DNA of 64,000 nt from Bacteroidetes bacterium RIFCSPLOWO2_12_FULL_37_12 (lineage in GTDB: Bacteria > Bacteroidota > Bacteroidia > 2-12-FULL-37-12). The notes under the pieces were generated by a model. That model did no database searches. It was not told the origin of the DNA and worked only from the letters and a program-made list of their open reading frames with translations. This document shows, one piece after another, positions 17,039 through 26,548 of the stretch. A program made the position numbers and the translations under genes. The stretch's first letter is position 1; every line of letters starts with the position of its first letter. The stretch covers positions 124,001 to 188,000 of the forward strand of contig MEPC01000023.1 of assembly GCA_001769655.1 (NCBI GenBank). The letters run 5' to 3'.

Positions 17039-17428
17039 TTATTTATAATTTATCTGGTCGTTTACAATAAGAGAATAAGGATAAAGGTTCTTTATAGTTG
17101 CGTAATCGTTATATACTTCCTGCCGGGTTAAATAATCACCTACTCTGATTTTGAAAAAGGGTTGTACGTAAACAAGATAACAATTTAGAGCAGGAAAAGT
17201 TTTTGATATTTTCGACTTTTCCGACATAGCTTCACTTCTGTTGGAACCTGAAAATACCTGAATCCGGTAACCCGACCATGAATTAATACTTATATGCTCA
17301 ACGCTGTCTTTTCCGAGGATTAGATTAATGTCATTTATCCGGTTGTAGTTGGAATCCTGTGCTTTCAGTACCCCAAAGGTAACTATAAATATGAGAAAAA
17401 CAACAATTGCTCTGAAAATATTTTGCAT
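17039..17428 (-). CDS. secreted SPOR-like domain protein
   Basis: About 129 residues from the second ATG (17428), which places the signal peptide (AIVVFLIFIVTFGVLKAQ) at the N-terminus; the ATG at 17449 would add 7 residues. The body, SGYRIQVFSGSNRSEAMSEK through FFKIRVGDYLTRQEVYNDY, has the beta-alpha-beta pattern of a SPOR domain, which binds denuded peptidoglycan glycans. It lies 7 bases upstream of the cytochrome gene on the same strand. The role in cell-wall binding is inferred from the family. Confidence 0.82.
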   Translation of the reverse strand: MQNIFRAIVVFLIFIVTFGVLKAQDSNYNRINDINLILGKDSVEHISINSWSGYRIQVFSGSNRSEAMSEKSKISKTFPALNCYLVYVQPFFKIRVGDYLTRQEVYNDYATIKNLYPYSLIVNDQINYK

Positions 17429-17485
17429 GATTTCTTTTTGCAAGAACATTCAACGCAAATTAAATTTTCAGGTTATAGGAATATT

Positions 17486-18457
17486 TTACTTTTCCCTGTC
17501 AACAAATTTAACCTGACCTTTTTTTATCTCTTCTTTTTCTTGTTCGATGTTTTTTATTTCTTCCTCAGAAAATTTGTATTTTAACAGTGAACTTAGGTCA
17601 GGTTGTCCGGCATCAACCCAACAGGTGTACCAAAAATTTCCCACACTTCCGATGGATTTTCTCATTCTCCGATCCACTTGATTGGAGAGCATATCTGCAT
17701 ATTTTTTTGTATAATCTTTCGAATATACTTTGGTGACGGCGTTCCCGCGGTTTTCGAAGGAATATTTTCGGTCTTCCGGGAAGGTAGCATTCAGGTTCTT
17801 TTCAAAACCAAAAACGGAATCTAAGCAAGCGTGCGATTGCTTAATTGTTTCCCACACATAATCGGTAGGGTTTGAAATATATTCTGCTTTTCCCGTAAAA
17901 AGGTCAAAATTTTCCCCAAGCATTTCTGGAATTCTCGATTCCCAAAATCCGTGAATCCCATGTTGATTGGTCTTTTGTCCGTTATAATTTTCTGTGGTAT
18001 GCAATGGTACATGAGAATCTGCTATGTAGTGACCGATTTCTGCTGATAATCTTAAAATTCTGTAAACATTTTTTTCTTTAAATGCCTTTGTTAATTGAAT
18101 ACGCATATAGTTAATATGCCAAGGTACAATTCCGTATGCCTGCAAAGTATCTTCTGTGTATTTTTCAACTGCGTCTTTCCATTTTTTCGGTAGAACTTCA
18201 AAAGCATTAGGTCCATAAATATCTAGGTCAATATAATGCTTGGGTGCTTCATCTTTTACAGCGGTCCGGCGGTCGTCGGGGTCCGTTGCATGTTCAGTGA
18301 TAAAGACAATATTTTCTTTGTAGAAGCCGGTCATTTCCGGAGGCAATGTAAAAACTGCCAACCTGTTTATCCGTTGGTGCGCCCAAAATCCCCAGGAGAA
18401 TGCGGAGGTGCTGATAAAAATAGTTAACAGATAGGATAATAATTTTTTTTTCTTCAT
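17486..18457 (-). CDS. secreted zinc-dependent phospholipase C / S1-P1 nuclease-like protein
   Basis: 323 residues with a signal peptide ending near SAFSWGFWAHQRI; the Trp and His after cleavage match the N-terminal zinc ligands of this family. Further zinc-site elements are ITEHATDPDDRR, HYIDLD, GHYIADSHVPLHTTENYNG and HGIHGFWES. The fold is that of phospholipase C/S1-P1 nucleases, a three-zinc phosphodiesterase. The substrate (lipid or nucleic acid) cannot be settled from sequence. The C-terminus is lysine and glutamate rich. It precedes the SPOR and cytochrome genes on the minus strand. Confidence 0.88.
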   Translation of the reverse strand: MKKKKLLSYLLTIFISTSAFSWGFWAHQRINRLAVFTLPPEMTGFYKENIVFITEHATDPDDRRTAVKDEAPKHYIDLDIYGPNAFEVLPKKWKDAVEKYTEDTLQAYGIVPWHINYMRIQLTKAFKEKNVYRILRLSAEIGHYIADSHVPLHTTENYNGQKTNQHGIHGFWESRIPEMLGENFDLFTGKAEYISNPTDYVWETIKQSHACLDSVFGFEKNLNATFPEDRKYSFENRGNAVTKVYSKDYTKKYADMLSNQVDRRMRKSIGSVGNFWYTCWVDAGQPDLSSLLKYKFSEEEIKNIEQEKEEIKKGQVKFVDREK

Positions 18458-18487
18458 TTTTTTTCCTTATTCTTCTATAATTTTTCA

Positions 18488-18527
18488 AACCTTCAAGGTT
18501 ATCCGGCGCCGCAAAACCTCGAAGGTT
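18488..18527. repeat. paired AACCTTCAAGGTT / GGCGCC hairpin repeat (copy 1)
   Basis: AACCTTCAAGGTT (18488-18500), a GGCGCC core, then AACCTCGAAGGTT (18515-18527). Each arm is itself nearly palindromic. A second copy with the same layout lies at 55550-55599. Confidence 0.75.
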
Positions 18528-18530
18528 TTT

Positions 18531-18589
18531 CTTTCTCCTTTTTCCTTTCTCCTTTCTCCTTTCTCCTTTCTCCTTTCTCCTTTCTCCTT
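18531..18589. repeat. 7-bp tandem array CTCCTTT
   Basis: About eight units of CTCCTTT lie between the AACCTTCAAGGTT repeat and the 3' end of tRNA-Ala. Confidence 0.85.
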
Positions 18590-18597
18590 GTATTCCG

Positions 18598-18671
18598 TGG
18601 AGATAGCGGGAGTCGAACCCGCGACCCTTAGCATGCCATGCTAATGCTCTGGCCAACTGAGCTATATCCCC
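18598..18671 (-). tRNA. tRNA-Ala (anticodon GGC)
   Basis: The complementary strand folds as a complete cloverleaf. The acceptor is GGGGATA with TATCTCC, including the G3-U70 wobble pair that identifies alanine tRNAs; the anticodon stem TTAGC/GCTAA encloses ATGGCAT with anticodon GGC; the T-loop is GGGTTCGACTCCC. Discriminator A73; the 3' CCA is not encoded. Confidence 0.97.
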
Positions 18672-18761
18672 ATGAAGTTAATCATCCAACTCCCAACACC
18701 CATTCATTTCCCCACAAAAATACTTAATTTTCGGAAATTTTTTACTGTTCACAAAAGCAAT

Positions 18762-19526
18762 TTGAAAATTATTTCATTTAACGTAAATGGGATCCGGTCT
18801 GCTATCAGGAAAGGATTTCTGGATTGGCTAATGAAAACCAAACCCGATATATTATGTCTTCAAGAGGTAAAAGCTACCGAAGATCAGTTCGAGCTTCATT
18901 TAATTAAAGAAATGGGATATGATACTTATTTTTTCCCGGCTGAGAAAAAAGGGTATAGTGGGGTAGCTATTTTTACTCTGAATAAACCACTAAAAATCAC
19001 GTATGGATGTTCCATAAAGGAGTATGATAAAGAGGGCAGGATTTTACGTGTTGATTTTAAGGATTTTTCTGTTATGAACGTTTACTTTCCCTCGGGTACA
19101 ACCGGGGAAATACGGCAGGCATTTAAAATGAAATGGCTTTCAGATTTTTATAAATATTCCAATGAAATCCGGAAGGAGTTCCCCTTTTTGCTAATTGGAG
19201 GAGATTTTAATATCTGCCACAAACCCATTGACATACATAACCCGGTAGCTAATGCCAAAAGTTCCGGTTTTCTTCCTGAAGAAAGAGAATGGTTCACAGG
19301 TTTTTTTCAAAATGGATTTATAGATACTTTCCGGATGTTTAACCAGGAACCCCATCAATATACCTGGTGGAGTTACCGCGTTGGAGCCAGAGAACGTAAT
19401 TTAGGGTGGAGAATTGACTACCTTGTAGCAAGTCAAGCGCTGAAAAAGATGGTTAAAAGGGCGTTAATTCTCAAAGAAGTCCATTTTTCTGACCATTGCC
19501 CGGTGATGGTAGAAATATCTGATTAA
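18762..19526 (+). CDS. xthA: exodeoxyribonuclease III
   Basis: About 254 residues from the TTG at 18762, which puts LKIISFNVNGIRS at the N-terminus as in known ExoIII proteins. An ATG at 18672 would add 30 unrelated residues and begin at the base next to tRNA-Ala, so I reject it. Catalytic features: LCLQEVKATEDQF (metal Glu), GGDFNICHKPIDIHNP (Asp, Asn), WRIDYLVAS and FSDHCPV (Asp-His). The enzyme removes nucleotides from 3' ends and cuts at abasic sites in base-excision repair. It is transcribed divergently from tRNA-Ala. Confidence 0.93.
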   Translation: MKIISFNVNGIRSAIRKGFLDWLMKTKPDILCLQEVKATEDQFELHLIKEMGYDTYFFPAEKKGYSGVAIFTLNKPLKITYGCSIKEYDKEGRILRVDFKDFSVMNVYFPSGTTGEIRQAFKMKWLSDFYKYSNEIRKEFPFLLIGGDFNICHKPIDIHNPVANAKSSGFLPEEREWFTGFFQNGFIDTFRMFNQEPHQYTWWSYRVGARERNLGWRIDYLVASQALKKMVKRALILKEVHFSDHCPVMVEISD

Positions 19527-19553
19527 TTTGAAAATATAAAAATTTTTAATATT

Positions 19554-19586
19554 TTTGCAAAAATTAATGCAATACTCATATATTTG
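19554..19586 (+). promoter_or_regulatory. promoter of the first peptide-binding lipoprotein gene
   Basis: TTTG at 19554-19557 and TATATTTG at 19579-19586, spaced 21 bases, match the Bacteroidota -33/-7 layout. The start codon is 92 bases downstream, leaving a long untranslated leader. Confidence 0.6.
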
Positions 19587-19677
19587 CACCCTTATTCCAA
19601 GAAATGTTAATTTCAAGTTGTATAACCAATAGTTAACTTTTTATCAGTCCAAATTTCAAAATAATCCATTAATTAAA

Positions 19678-21465
19678 ATGAAAAAATACCTCGATAAAAT
19701 CTTTTTATCTTTTTGTCTTTTAGCATTTATCCTATCATCATGCGAAGGAGACAAATCGAAGGATAGCAAGGAAATCCCACAGGCAAAAGGTGGCCGTATT
19801 TATGGCGGTGTCTTCAGATTAAATGAAACAGAGTTTTTTAAGAATCTGTATCCATTGAATATCATAGATGCCATAGCGGCACGCATTGCCTCTCAGATTT
19901 ATGAGGGACTTACAAAATTCAATCAGGGGGATGTCACTACCCCCAAAATGGCTCTGGCGGAAAGTTATACTGTTGATTCAACCGGTATTCTTTATACATT
20001 TAATATAAAAAAGGGTGTGTTTTTTCACGATGACCCATGTTTCCCGGATGGTAAGGGGAGAGAATTAAAAGCTCAGGATGTAAAATACTGCTTTGACCGT
20101 GTAGCTACAAAAGATATTAATAATAATGCATTTACTCAAAGTTTTAAAGATAGGGTAACCGGAGCAAACGAGTACTATGATGGTGGTCCAAATGCAGAAG
20201 GTATAAAAGGTATCAAGGTAATAGACGAATATACCCTTCAAATAGCTTTATTAAAACCATACTCTCCATTTTTGCAGATTTTAGCTCTTCCTACAATGGT
20301 AATTTACCCAAAAGAAGCCATTGACAAATATGGTCCTTCTGGTTTAAGAGCTTATGCTGTTGGAACAGGTCCTTTCCGGTTAAAATCAGTTGACGATGAC
20401 GTTTCGGTTTCTTTAGTTAAAAATGACAATTATTATGGAAACGATTCCTTCGGAAATCGTCTTCCCTTCCTCGATGCTGTTCAGATTCAGTTTATTCACG
20501 ATAAAAAAACAGAATTATTTGAATTCAAGAAAGGAAATCTCGAAATGATCTATCGTCTGCCAACCGAATATATTATTGATATTTTAACTACTGAAAATAC
20601 AAATTTGAAAGGAGAATATGTAAAATATGAATTACAGAGAGGTCCTGAAATGAGTACTCAGTTTTATGAATTTTTAAACTCAAGTGGTGTGTTTAAAAAC
20701 AAAAAGGTAAGACAATCATTTAATTATGCAGTTGACCGGCAGAAAATTATTGATTTTGTTTTGAACGGAGCGGCAGAAGAAGCCGGTATTGGCATAACAC
20801 CTCCTACTTTTAAAGGATATGATGTACATCTTTTACCTGCGTACCATCTTGATGTAGATAAAGCACGTCAACTTTTATCGGAAGCCGGTTTTCCTAACGG
20901 AAAGGGATTTCCTAAAATTACGCTTGATATTAACTCCGGAGGTGGATACCATATAAATGTGGCTGAGGAAGTTGTAAAACAATTGCGTGACCATTTAAAT
21001 ATAGACATATCTTTAAACATTTTATCCTTTGCTCAAAAAATAGAAAAATCACAAACAGGGAAGTCAGATTTATGGAGAGCCGGATGGATTGCTGATTTTC
21101 CCAGCCCGGAAAACTTTCTTTGGTTGATGTATGGAAAAGATGTTCCGGCAGAAATAGGACAGGTATCTTATCCCAATACTTGCAGATACAAAAACTCCGA
21201 GTTTGATAAATTATACGAAGCCGCCCTTACTGCCAGAACTATTGAGGAAAGCTATAAATTATTTCTGGAAGCAGAAAAAATTGTGATTGAAGATGCTCCA
21301 CACATGATTTTATGGTATGACGAAAGTTATCGTATTCTTCAATCGTACGTCAAAAATTTTCCTAATAACGCAATGCAGTACCGGGATCTTTCCGAGGTTT
21401 ATTTAGATAAAAACACTAAAGTGGTTCCTACTGACTCAACAAAAACCCAACAGCCCGCTAAATAA
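19678..21465 (+). CDS. family 5 (peptide/oligopeptide-type) ABC substrate-binding lipoprotein
   Basis: 595 residues. Lipobox LSSC with C22. The mature protein follows family 5 solute-binding proteins (DppA/OppA type): GGVFRLNETEFFKNLYPLN, ASQIYEGLTKF, FNIKKGVFFHDDPCF, YTLQIALLKPYSPFL, VRQSFNYAVDRQKI, KARQLLSEAGFPNGKGFP and WIADFPSPENFLW. It probably captures peptides at the inner-membrane face and hands them to an ABC importer. No permease or ATPase gene is in the window. The next gene is a close paralogue, so this is a tandem duplication. Confidence 0.93.
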   Translation: MKKYLDKIFLSFCLLAFILSSCEGDKSKDSKEIPQAKGGRIYGGVFRLNETEFFKNLYPLNIIDAIAARIASQIYEGLTKFNQGDVTTPKMALAESYTVDSTGILYTFNIKKGVFFHDDPCFPDGKGRELKAQDVKYCFDRVATKDINNNAFTQSFKDRVTGANEYYDGGPNAEGIKGIKVIDEYTLQIALLKPYSPFLQILALPTMVIYPKEAIDKYGPSGLRAYAVGTGPFRLKSVDDDVSVSLVKNDNYYGNDSFGNRLPFLDAVQIQFIHDKKTELFEFKKGNLEMIYRLPTEYIIDILTTENTNLKGEYVKYELQRGPEMSTQFYEFLNSSGVFKNKKVRQSFNYAVDRQKIIDFVLNGAAEEAGIGITPPTFKGYDVHLLPAYHLDVDKARQLLSEAGFPNGKGFPKITLDINSGGGYHINVAEEVVKQLRDHLNIDISLNILSFAQKIEKSQTGKSDLWRAGWIADFPSPENFLWLMYGKDVPAEIGQVSYPNTCRYKNSEFDKLYEAALTARTIEESYKLFLEAEKIVIEDAPHMILWYDESYRILQSYVKNFPNNAMQYRDLSEVYLDKNTKVVPTDSTKTQQPAK

Positions 21466-21587
21466 AATTTATCTTGTTGTTTGATTTTAGGAGTTTTATA
21501 GAAAGTCAGAGAGAATTTTTTATATAAAAAAGATTATATAGAGTACATTATTTTTTAATACCAAACTTATAGTCAGGCCCTTCCATT

Positions 21588-23354
21588 ATGAAAAAAATAT
21601 TTTTAACACCACTCATTTTAATACTCTGTTTTTCAGGATGTAAAAAGAAATCTGAAGAAAATAATAACAAAGAAACTGTTATACATCAGGCGAAAGGTGG
21701 TAGATTATATGGTGGTGTCTTCAGAATTAACGAAACTTCCTATTTTAAAAATTTATTCCCCCATAACATTATAGATGTTTATGCACATCGTATTGCCAAC
21801 CAGGTTTACGAAGGCCTTTTTAAATATAGTCAGGAAGACCTCTCACTCAAGCCCTGTTTAATAGAAACCTATAGCGTTGACTCTACCGGGAGAATTTTTA
21901 TTTTTAAAATAAAACGAGGTGTTTATTTTCACGACGACCCCTGTTTTCCTAATGGTGTCGGGAGAGAACTAAAAGCAAAGGATTTCAAATTCTGCTTTGA
22001 TTTATTATGCACGAAAGACATTAATAATCAGGGATTTTCAGGCACTTTTAAAAATAAGGTCGTTGGAGCAACTAAATATTATGATACCGGAAAAACTGAA
22101 AATGGGGTGGAGGGTATCAAAGTCGTTGATGACTATACACTGCAAATTGAGCTCGAAAAGCCCTATTTGCCATTTCTGAATGTTATGGCATCTCCTTTTA
22201 CTTTTGTTTTTCCGAGAGAAGCGATTGAAAAGTACGGAGCCGCCGGTTTACGGGCAAAGGCAATTGGAACGGGTCCCTTTATTCTTAAAAATATTGATGA
22301 GGATATATCTGTCATCTTAACTAAAAACGAGAAATATCACGGAGTGGATGTATATGGAAATAAACTTCCTTTCCTCGATGCCATAAAAATTACATTTATT
22401 AAAGACCAGAAAACGGAATTATTTGAATTTAAAAAAGGCAATCTCGATATAATTTATAAATTACCTACCGAGCACATAATTGATATTTTAAGCTCGGAAA
22501 ATTCTACGCTCCAGGGGGAATATAAAAAATATAAACTGCAAAGAAACCCTGAAATGTCTGTTTTCTTTTATGATTTCTTATGCATTGGAAAAACTTTTTA
22601 CAATAAAAAAATCCGTCAGGCATTTTCTTATGCTATAGATAAAAGAAAAATTGTTGATTTTGTTTTGAATGGTTCAGCGTTTGAACCCGGAATTTACGGC
22701 ATAACACCACCTACTTTTAAAGGATATGATGTAAGTAAAATTTCAGGATATTCGTATGACCAGGAAAAAGCTAGAAGGTTAATGTCAGAAGCAGGATTCC
22801 CCGGTGGGAAAGGATTTCCGAAAATTGTATTGGATATCGATGAAGGGGGCGGAATTCATAAAAGAGTTGCTGAAGAAATTCAAAAACAATTGAAGGAAAT
22901 ATTAAATATCCATTTGGATTTGAATTTTGTTTCTTTTGCTCAGAAAGTTGAAAAAGTTTCTATGGGTAATTATGACATAGCCCGTCAAGGTTGGATTGCT
23001 GATTTTCCAAGTCCTGAAAATTTTCTTTGGTTGTTTTATGGTAAAGATGTTCCTCAAAAGATAAACGAAATGTCATACCCTAATTCCAGCCGGTATTCAA
23101 ATCCTGAGTTTGACAAAATTTATGAGGCGGCATTAGCGGCACCTAATATACAGGAAAGCTATAGTTTGTTTATGAAGGCAGAAAATATGGTAATGGCTGA
23201 TGCTCCGGTTCTCGTGCTCTGGTATGATGAAAGCTATAGAATTTTACAGCAATATGTCTTGAATTTCCCTAACAACCCAATGCAATACCGTGATATGTCT
23301 GAAGTGTATTTCTCAAAGAGTGATACCACACAAACTGCTAAGGTTGTTAAATGA
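21588..23354 (+). CDS. paralogous family 5 ABC substrate-binding lipoprotein
   Basis: 588 residues; lipobox FSGC with C18. It aligns with the previous gene over its full length (GGVFRINETSYFKNLFPHNI, GVYFHDDPCFPNG, GITPPTFKGYDV, ADFPSPENFLWLFYGKDVP), clearly a tandem duplicate that has since diverged. Substitutions are spread evenly, which suggests both copies are functional, perhaps with different ligand preferences. As with its twin, the transport partners must be encoded elsewhere. The spacing of 122 bases suggests either read-through or a promoter of its own. Confidence 0.93.
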   Translation: MKKIFLTPLILILCFSGCKKKSEENNNKETVIHQAKGGRLYGGVFRINETSYFKNLFPHNIIDVYAHRIANQVYEGLFKYSQEDLSLKPCLIETYSVDSTGRIFIFKIKRGVYFHDDPCFPNGVGRELKAKDFKFCFDLLCTKDINNQGFSGTFKNKVVGATKYYDTGKTENGVEGIKVVDDYTLQIELEKPYLPFLNVMASPFTFVFPREAIEKYGAAGLRAKAIGTGPFILKNIDEDISVILTKNEKYHGVDVYGNKLPFLDAIKITFIKDQKTELFEFKKGNLDIIYKLPTEHIIDILSSENSTLQGEYKKYKLQRNPEMSVFFYDFLCIGKTFYNKKIRQAFSYAIDKRKIVDFVLNGSAFEPGIYGITPPTFKGYDVSKISGYSYDQEKARRLMSEAGFPGGKGFPKIVLDIDEGGGIHKRVAEEIQKQLKEILNIHLDLNFVSFAQKVEKVSMGNYDIARQGWIADFPSPENFLWLFYGKDVPQKINEMSYPNSSRYSNPEFDKIYEAALAAPNIQESYSLFMKAENMVMADAPVLVLWYDESYRILQQYVLNFPNNPMQYRDMSEVYFSKSDTTQTAKVVK

Positions 23355-23382
23355 TTTCTCCTTGTTATATTTAAAGAAACGA

Positions 23383-25251
23383 TTGAGAGATAAACTCGCA
23401 AAGCGAGCTGTTGAAAAAATCTACCTGATTATTTTTTTCTTTACTTTTTTGTCTTGCATTTCATTAGCAAAATCATTGAAAGCGATAACATGCACTCATG
23501 TTAAACATAATTTGATTCCGCCCCAAAAGGATTCTCTTCAATACATTCTTCATATTATCCTGCCTGATACTGTTCCAAGCGAATTAAAAAAAATTCAAGA
23601 AGATAATCAGATTTTTACAAGTCGTGAAAAACTGAACACAGCATTGAATATTCAAATTGAAAGTTTCAGAAAGCAGGGTTTTGTGCTTGCTAATATTGAT
23701 TCCATTTCTGAAAAATCAGAACCAAAACAATCTGGCATCAATAAAGAAAAATGGATTAAAGTAAATGCCTATTTTTTTCCTGGCAAAATGTATTGTTGGG
23801 GAAAGTTCCGGATAATCAAAGACAGTGCTTTGAGGGTTAATTCTTTTTTAAAAAAATTCGAAAAATTGGAGGGTAAATTCGTTGAATTTTCCCGTTTAAA
23901 TAAACTGGAACACCAACTACTGAATTCTGCTGAGAATCAAGGGTACCCTTTTGCTCAAATCAATTCCGATTCAATTCGCGTCGCTGGAAAAAGCATCTCC
24001 ATGGAAATTAAATTTTCTTCAGGAAGAAGAATCACTTTTGATTCTTTGGATGTACAGGGACCTTCAAAAACCAAAAAGAAGTTTTGGATAAAAAAATTAG
24101 GGATTTTTCCTGACAAAGTTTATCAGGAAAAAAAAATCAGGGATATTCCGCTCATTGTTAAAAAACTTTCTTTTATAAAATTGCATAGAAAGCCGGAGGT
24201 TTCTTTTTATCAGGACAGAGCCATCATCCATTTAAGGGTGGAAGATGTTCCCTCAAATTTTTTTGACGGCATCATAGGTTTTGCACCTTCCAATGAGCTT
24301 GAAAAACGAATTCAACTAACCGGTGAAGTGACACTCGGTCTCAGAAACATGGGCGGCACAGGTAAATCAATAGATGCTGAATGGAGAAAAACAAATCGTT
24401 ACTCACAGGAACTTCTTCTGGGATACAAACACCCTCAGTTTTTAACACCCCGGCTTGAAGTGGATATTGATTTTTCAATTCATAAATACGATACATTGTA
24501 TAATGATATTTTACGGAAACTGACGTTTGTTCAACAAACAGGATTAAATACGAACATTCGCATTTTTGGAGAATTTTTTGGTTCCCGAATAATATCTACT
24601 AACGGACTCGATAAAAACTTTCTACCTGCATACACCGATTTCGACAGAGATGCTTATGGGATAGGAGCGGAGTGGAATAACACCAATGATGTATTTTATC
24701 CGCGGAAAGGCATTTTCTCTTTGTTGACAGCATCGGCTGGCAAAAAGAAATTAGTACAGAACACTTTTTTTAATCCTGAGGTCTATACTGAAATTCCTGC
24801 AACTACCACAACTTATAACTATCAATACAAGGGAGCGTTATTTTTTTCGCCTTCTTATAATATTACAATAAAAAATCAATTAGTAGCTGGAAAAATTTCA
24901 GCAGATAAATTTTTTTATAATGATCTTTACCGCTTTGGCGGGTTTAAAACGTTACGTGGTTTTGAGGAAAAAAAATTTGCGGCGGAGCAATTTTTTATTT
25001 ATACTTTGGAAGTTCAATATTATTTGGAAGAAAATTCTTATTTATTTTTATTTGGAGAGTCGGGAAATTACAAAGGGCTTACATTGGCAGGCAATCCTGT
25101 AAGTGACACTCCTGTCGGAATGGGAGCAGGATTAAGTTTTAAAACACCGGCAGGCGTTTTTAGTTTTATATATGCTTTTGGAAAAGATAAGGAACAGCCC
25201 CTGTCATTAGATTTCTCAAAAATTCATTTTGGATTTATAAGTAGATTTTGA
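23383..25251 (+). CDS. Omp85-family (BamA/TamA-like) outer-membrane protein
   Basis: About 622 residues from the TTG at 23383. The frame also opens at a GTG at 23290 inside the previous gene, which is less likely. A hydrophobic signal (IYLIIFFFTFLSCISLAKS) is followed by one or two POTRA-like regions (FDSLDVQGPSKTKKKFWIKK) and a C-terminal barrel with RLEVDIDFS, GAEWNNTNDVFYPRKGIFS, FGGFKTLRGFEEKKF (the conserved RGF of loop 6) and a final strand SKIHFGFISRF. Such proteins insert or translocate outer-membrane proteins. It is distinct from full-length BamA, which has five POTRA domains. The start is uncertain. Confidence 0.8.
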   Translation: MRDKLAKRAVEKIYLIIFFFTFLSCISLAKSLKAITCTHVKHNLIPPQKDSLQYILHIILPDTVPSELKKIQEDNQIFTSREKLNTALNIQIESFRKQGFVLANIDSISEKSEPKQSGINKEKWIKVNAYFFPGKMYCWGKFRIIKDSALRVNSFLKKFEKLEGKFVEFSRLNKLEHQLLNSAENQGYPFAQINSDSIRVAGKSISMEIKFSSGRRITFDSLDVQGPSKTKKKFWIKKLGIFPDKVYQEKKIRDIPLIVKKLSFIKLHRKPEVSFYQDRAIIHLRVEDVPSNFFDGIIGFAPSNELEKRIQLTGEVTLGLRNMGGTGKSIDAEWRKTNRYSQELLLGYKHPQFLTPRLEVDIDFSIHKYDTLYNDILRKLTFVQQTGLNTNIRIFGEFFGSRIISTNGLDKNFLPAYTDFDRDAYGIGAEWNNTNDVFYPRKGIFSLLTASAGKKKLVQNTFFNPEVYTEIPATTTTYNYQYKGALFFSPSYNITIKNQLVAGKISADKFFYNDLYRFGGFKTLRGFEEKKFAAEQFFIYTLEVQYYLEENSYLFLFGESGNYKGLTLAGNPVSDTPVGMGAGLSFKTPAGVFSFIYAFGKDKEQPLSLDFSKIHFGFISRF

Positions 25252-25294
25252 CAAAACTATCTTTTGTATAATAGAAATCTTGCATAATGCAGTT

Positions 25295-25372
25295 TTTTCA
25301 ACACAAAGACACTAAGAAACAAAGTTACACAAAGAGTTTAATTAGTGCTTCTTTGTGTCTTCGTGTTGAAAA
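25295..25372. repeat. inverted repeat (CAACACAAAGACAC type)
   Basis: CAACACAAAGACAC... on the left is answered by GTGTCTTCGTGTTG on the right, with a partly paired centre (AACAAAG and CTTTGTG). It lies between two convergent genes and may act as a bidirectional terminator. Confidence 0.65.
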
Positions 25373-25386
25373 TTTATTTTTTTGGA

Positions 25387-26397
25387 TTATGCTGGAGGTC
25401 TAATAAATCTATCAATTTCCGCACTATTTACCCTCAGTTCAGTCATACACTTGAAATGACCAACTGGACATTTCTTATATCCTATTTTTGTACAAGGTCG
25501 GCAGGGTAACGAATTATTTTCTATAGCCAGAAATGAGGTCTTATAAGGATACATTCCAAACTCAGGAGTCGTATTTCCCCAGAACGTAATTACTTTTTTC
25601 TTAAACGCCGCGGCAATATGCATCATTCCGGTATCGTGTGTGAGTATAAAATTTGATTGTTTAATCAAATCAGCGCTCTGATTTAAAGAAAAAATACCAC
25701 AACCATTATAAAAATTTCGGGAAACTTTTATTTCATTTTTATTTTTCTTTTGAAAAATTATTTCCATAGCCAAATCTGCTTGTTTTCTATCTTCTTCACT
25801 GCCCAAAAATAGAACAGGAAAAGACAATGAACCGGCAAATTCAGCAATTTTTTCGGGTGGTAATTTCTTGGTAAAATGCGCACCTCCAATGGCAAAAGTC
25901 GCAAATCCATTGCGGAATTCATCTGGTAATAAATCATGTTTAACCTGCTCCTGCTCTGAGATAAAATAATCGAGACCATCCATATCCGGATAGACATTCA
26001 ATATTTTCAACGTGTCAAAATACCGTTCTACCAGATGTTTATCAGGCAAAAAATTGATTTTAAAATTCACCATCAACCATTTACGGATGTTTATTTTGTT
26101 GACATGAAAACATTTTATGTTTAACCTGAATGAAATGTATTGAGAGAGGAAATTATTCTGTAGGTCAATTAGATAATCATACTTTTCTTTCCGCAATTCA
26201 AGCAACAGCCATTTCAAAGTACCACTGTATGTAAAAATTTTATGGATATAGGGATTATGCTGAATAACCGGTAGATAATTATTTTTTATCAAGTAATGCA
26301 ATTCGGCAGATGGATATTTTTTTTTAATGGCACGGATAACGGGTGTTGTCAGCACAATGTCACCGATGGAAGAAAATCGAATTATAAGTATTTTCAT
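25387..26397 (-). CDS. glycosyltransferase family 9 (heptosyltransferase-like)
   Basis: 336 residues. It begins MKILIIRFSSIGDIVLTTPVIRAIKKKYP, the family 9 N-terminus. Other signs: YDYLIDLQNN, FAIGGAHFTKKLP (the donor-contact region, usually GA.w..KrWP), FPVLFLGSEED, GIFSLNQSADLI, and ILTHDTGMMHIAAAFKKKVITFWGNTTPEFGMYPY. It transfers a sugar (heptose or relative) to lipopolysaccharide core in the cytoplasm. Two Cys-rich stretches near the end (CRPCTKIGYKKC) are typical of the Bacteroidota group. Confidence 0.93.
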   Translation of the reverse strand: MKILIIRFSSIGDIVLTTPVIRAIKKKYPSAELHYLIKNNYLPVIQHNPYIHKIFTYSGTLKWLLLELRKEKYDYLIDLQNNFLSQYISFRLNIKCFHVNKINIRKWLMVNFKINFLPDKHLVERYFDTLKILNVYPDMDGLDYFISEQEQVKHDLLPDEFRNGFATFAIGGAHFTKKLPPEKIAEFAGSLSFPVLFLGSEEDRKQADLAMEIIFQKKNKNEIKVSRNFYNGCGIFSLNQSADLIKQSNFILTHDTGMMHIAAAFKKKVITFWGNTTPEFGMYPYKTSFLAIENNSLPCRPCTKIGYKKCPVGHFKCMTELRVNSAEIDRFIRPPA

Positions 26398-26447
26398 TTG
26401 AATTCATGCTATTATAATGTAAACAGAGCAAATTTCAGCAGAAATCT

Positions 26448-26481
26448 AAATAACTATATAACCATATAACCATATAACAAT
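26448..26481. repeat. short tandem array (ATAACCAT)
   Basis: ATAACTATATAACCATATAACCATATAAC repeats with a 9-10 base period lie in the gap between the start of the glycosyltransferase and the next gene's stop. Confidence 0.6.
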
Positions 26482-26548
26482 CATCCAGAGTACATGAAAA
26501 TTTATACCGATCACAGTATAAAAGTGCCTTTTAGTAAAACATTCAATT

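Noticed and set aside
18672-18761. ATG at 18672 as the start of xthA
   Set aside because: It lies directly at the tRNA-Ala end and adds 30 residues with no family similarity; the TTG at 18762 fits the family N-terminus.
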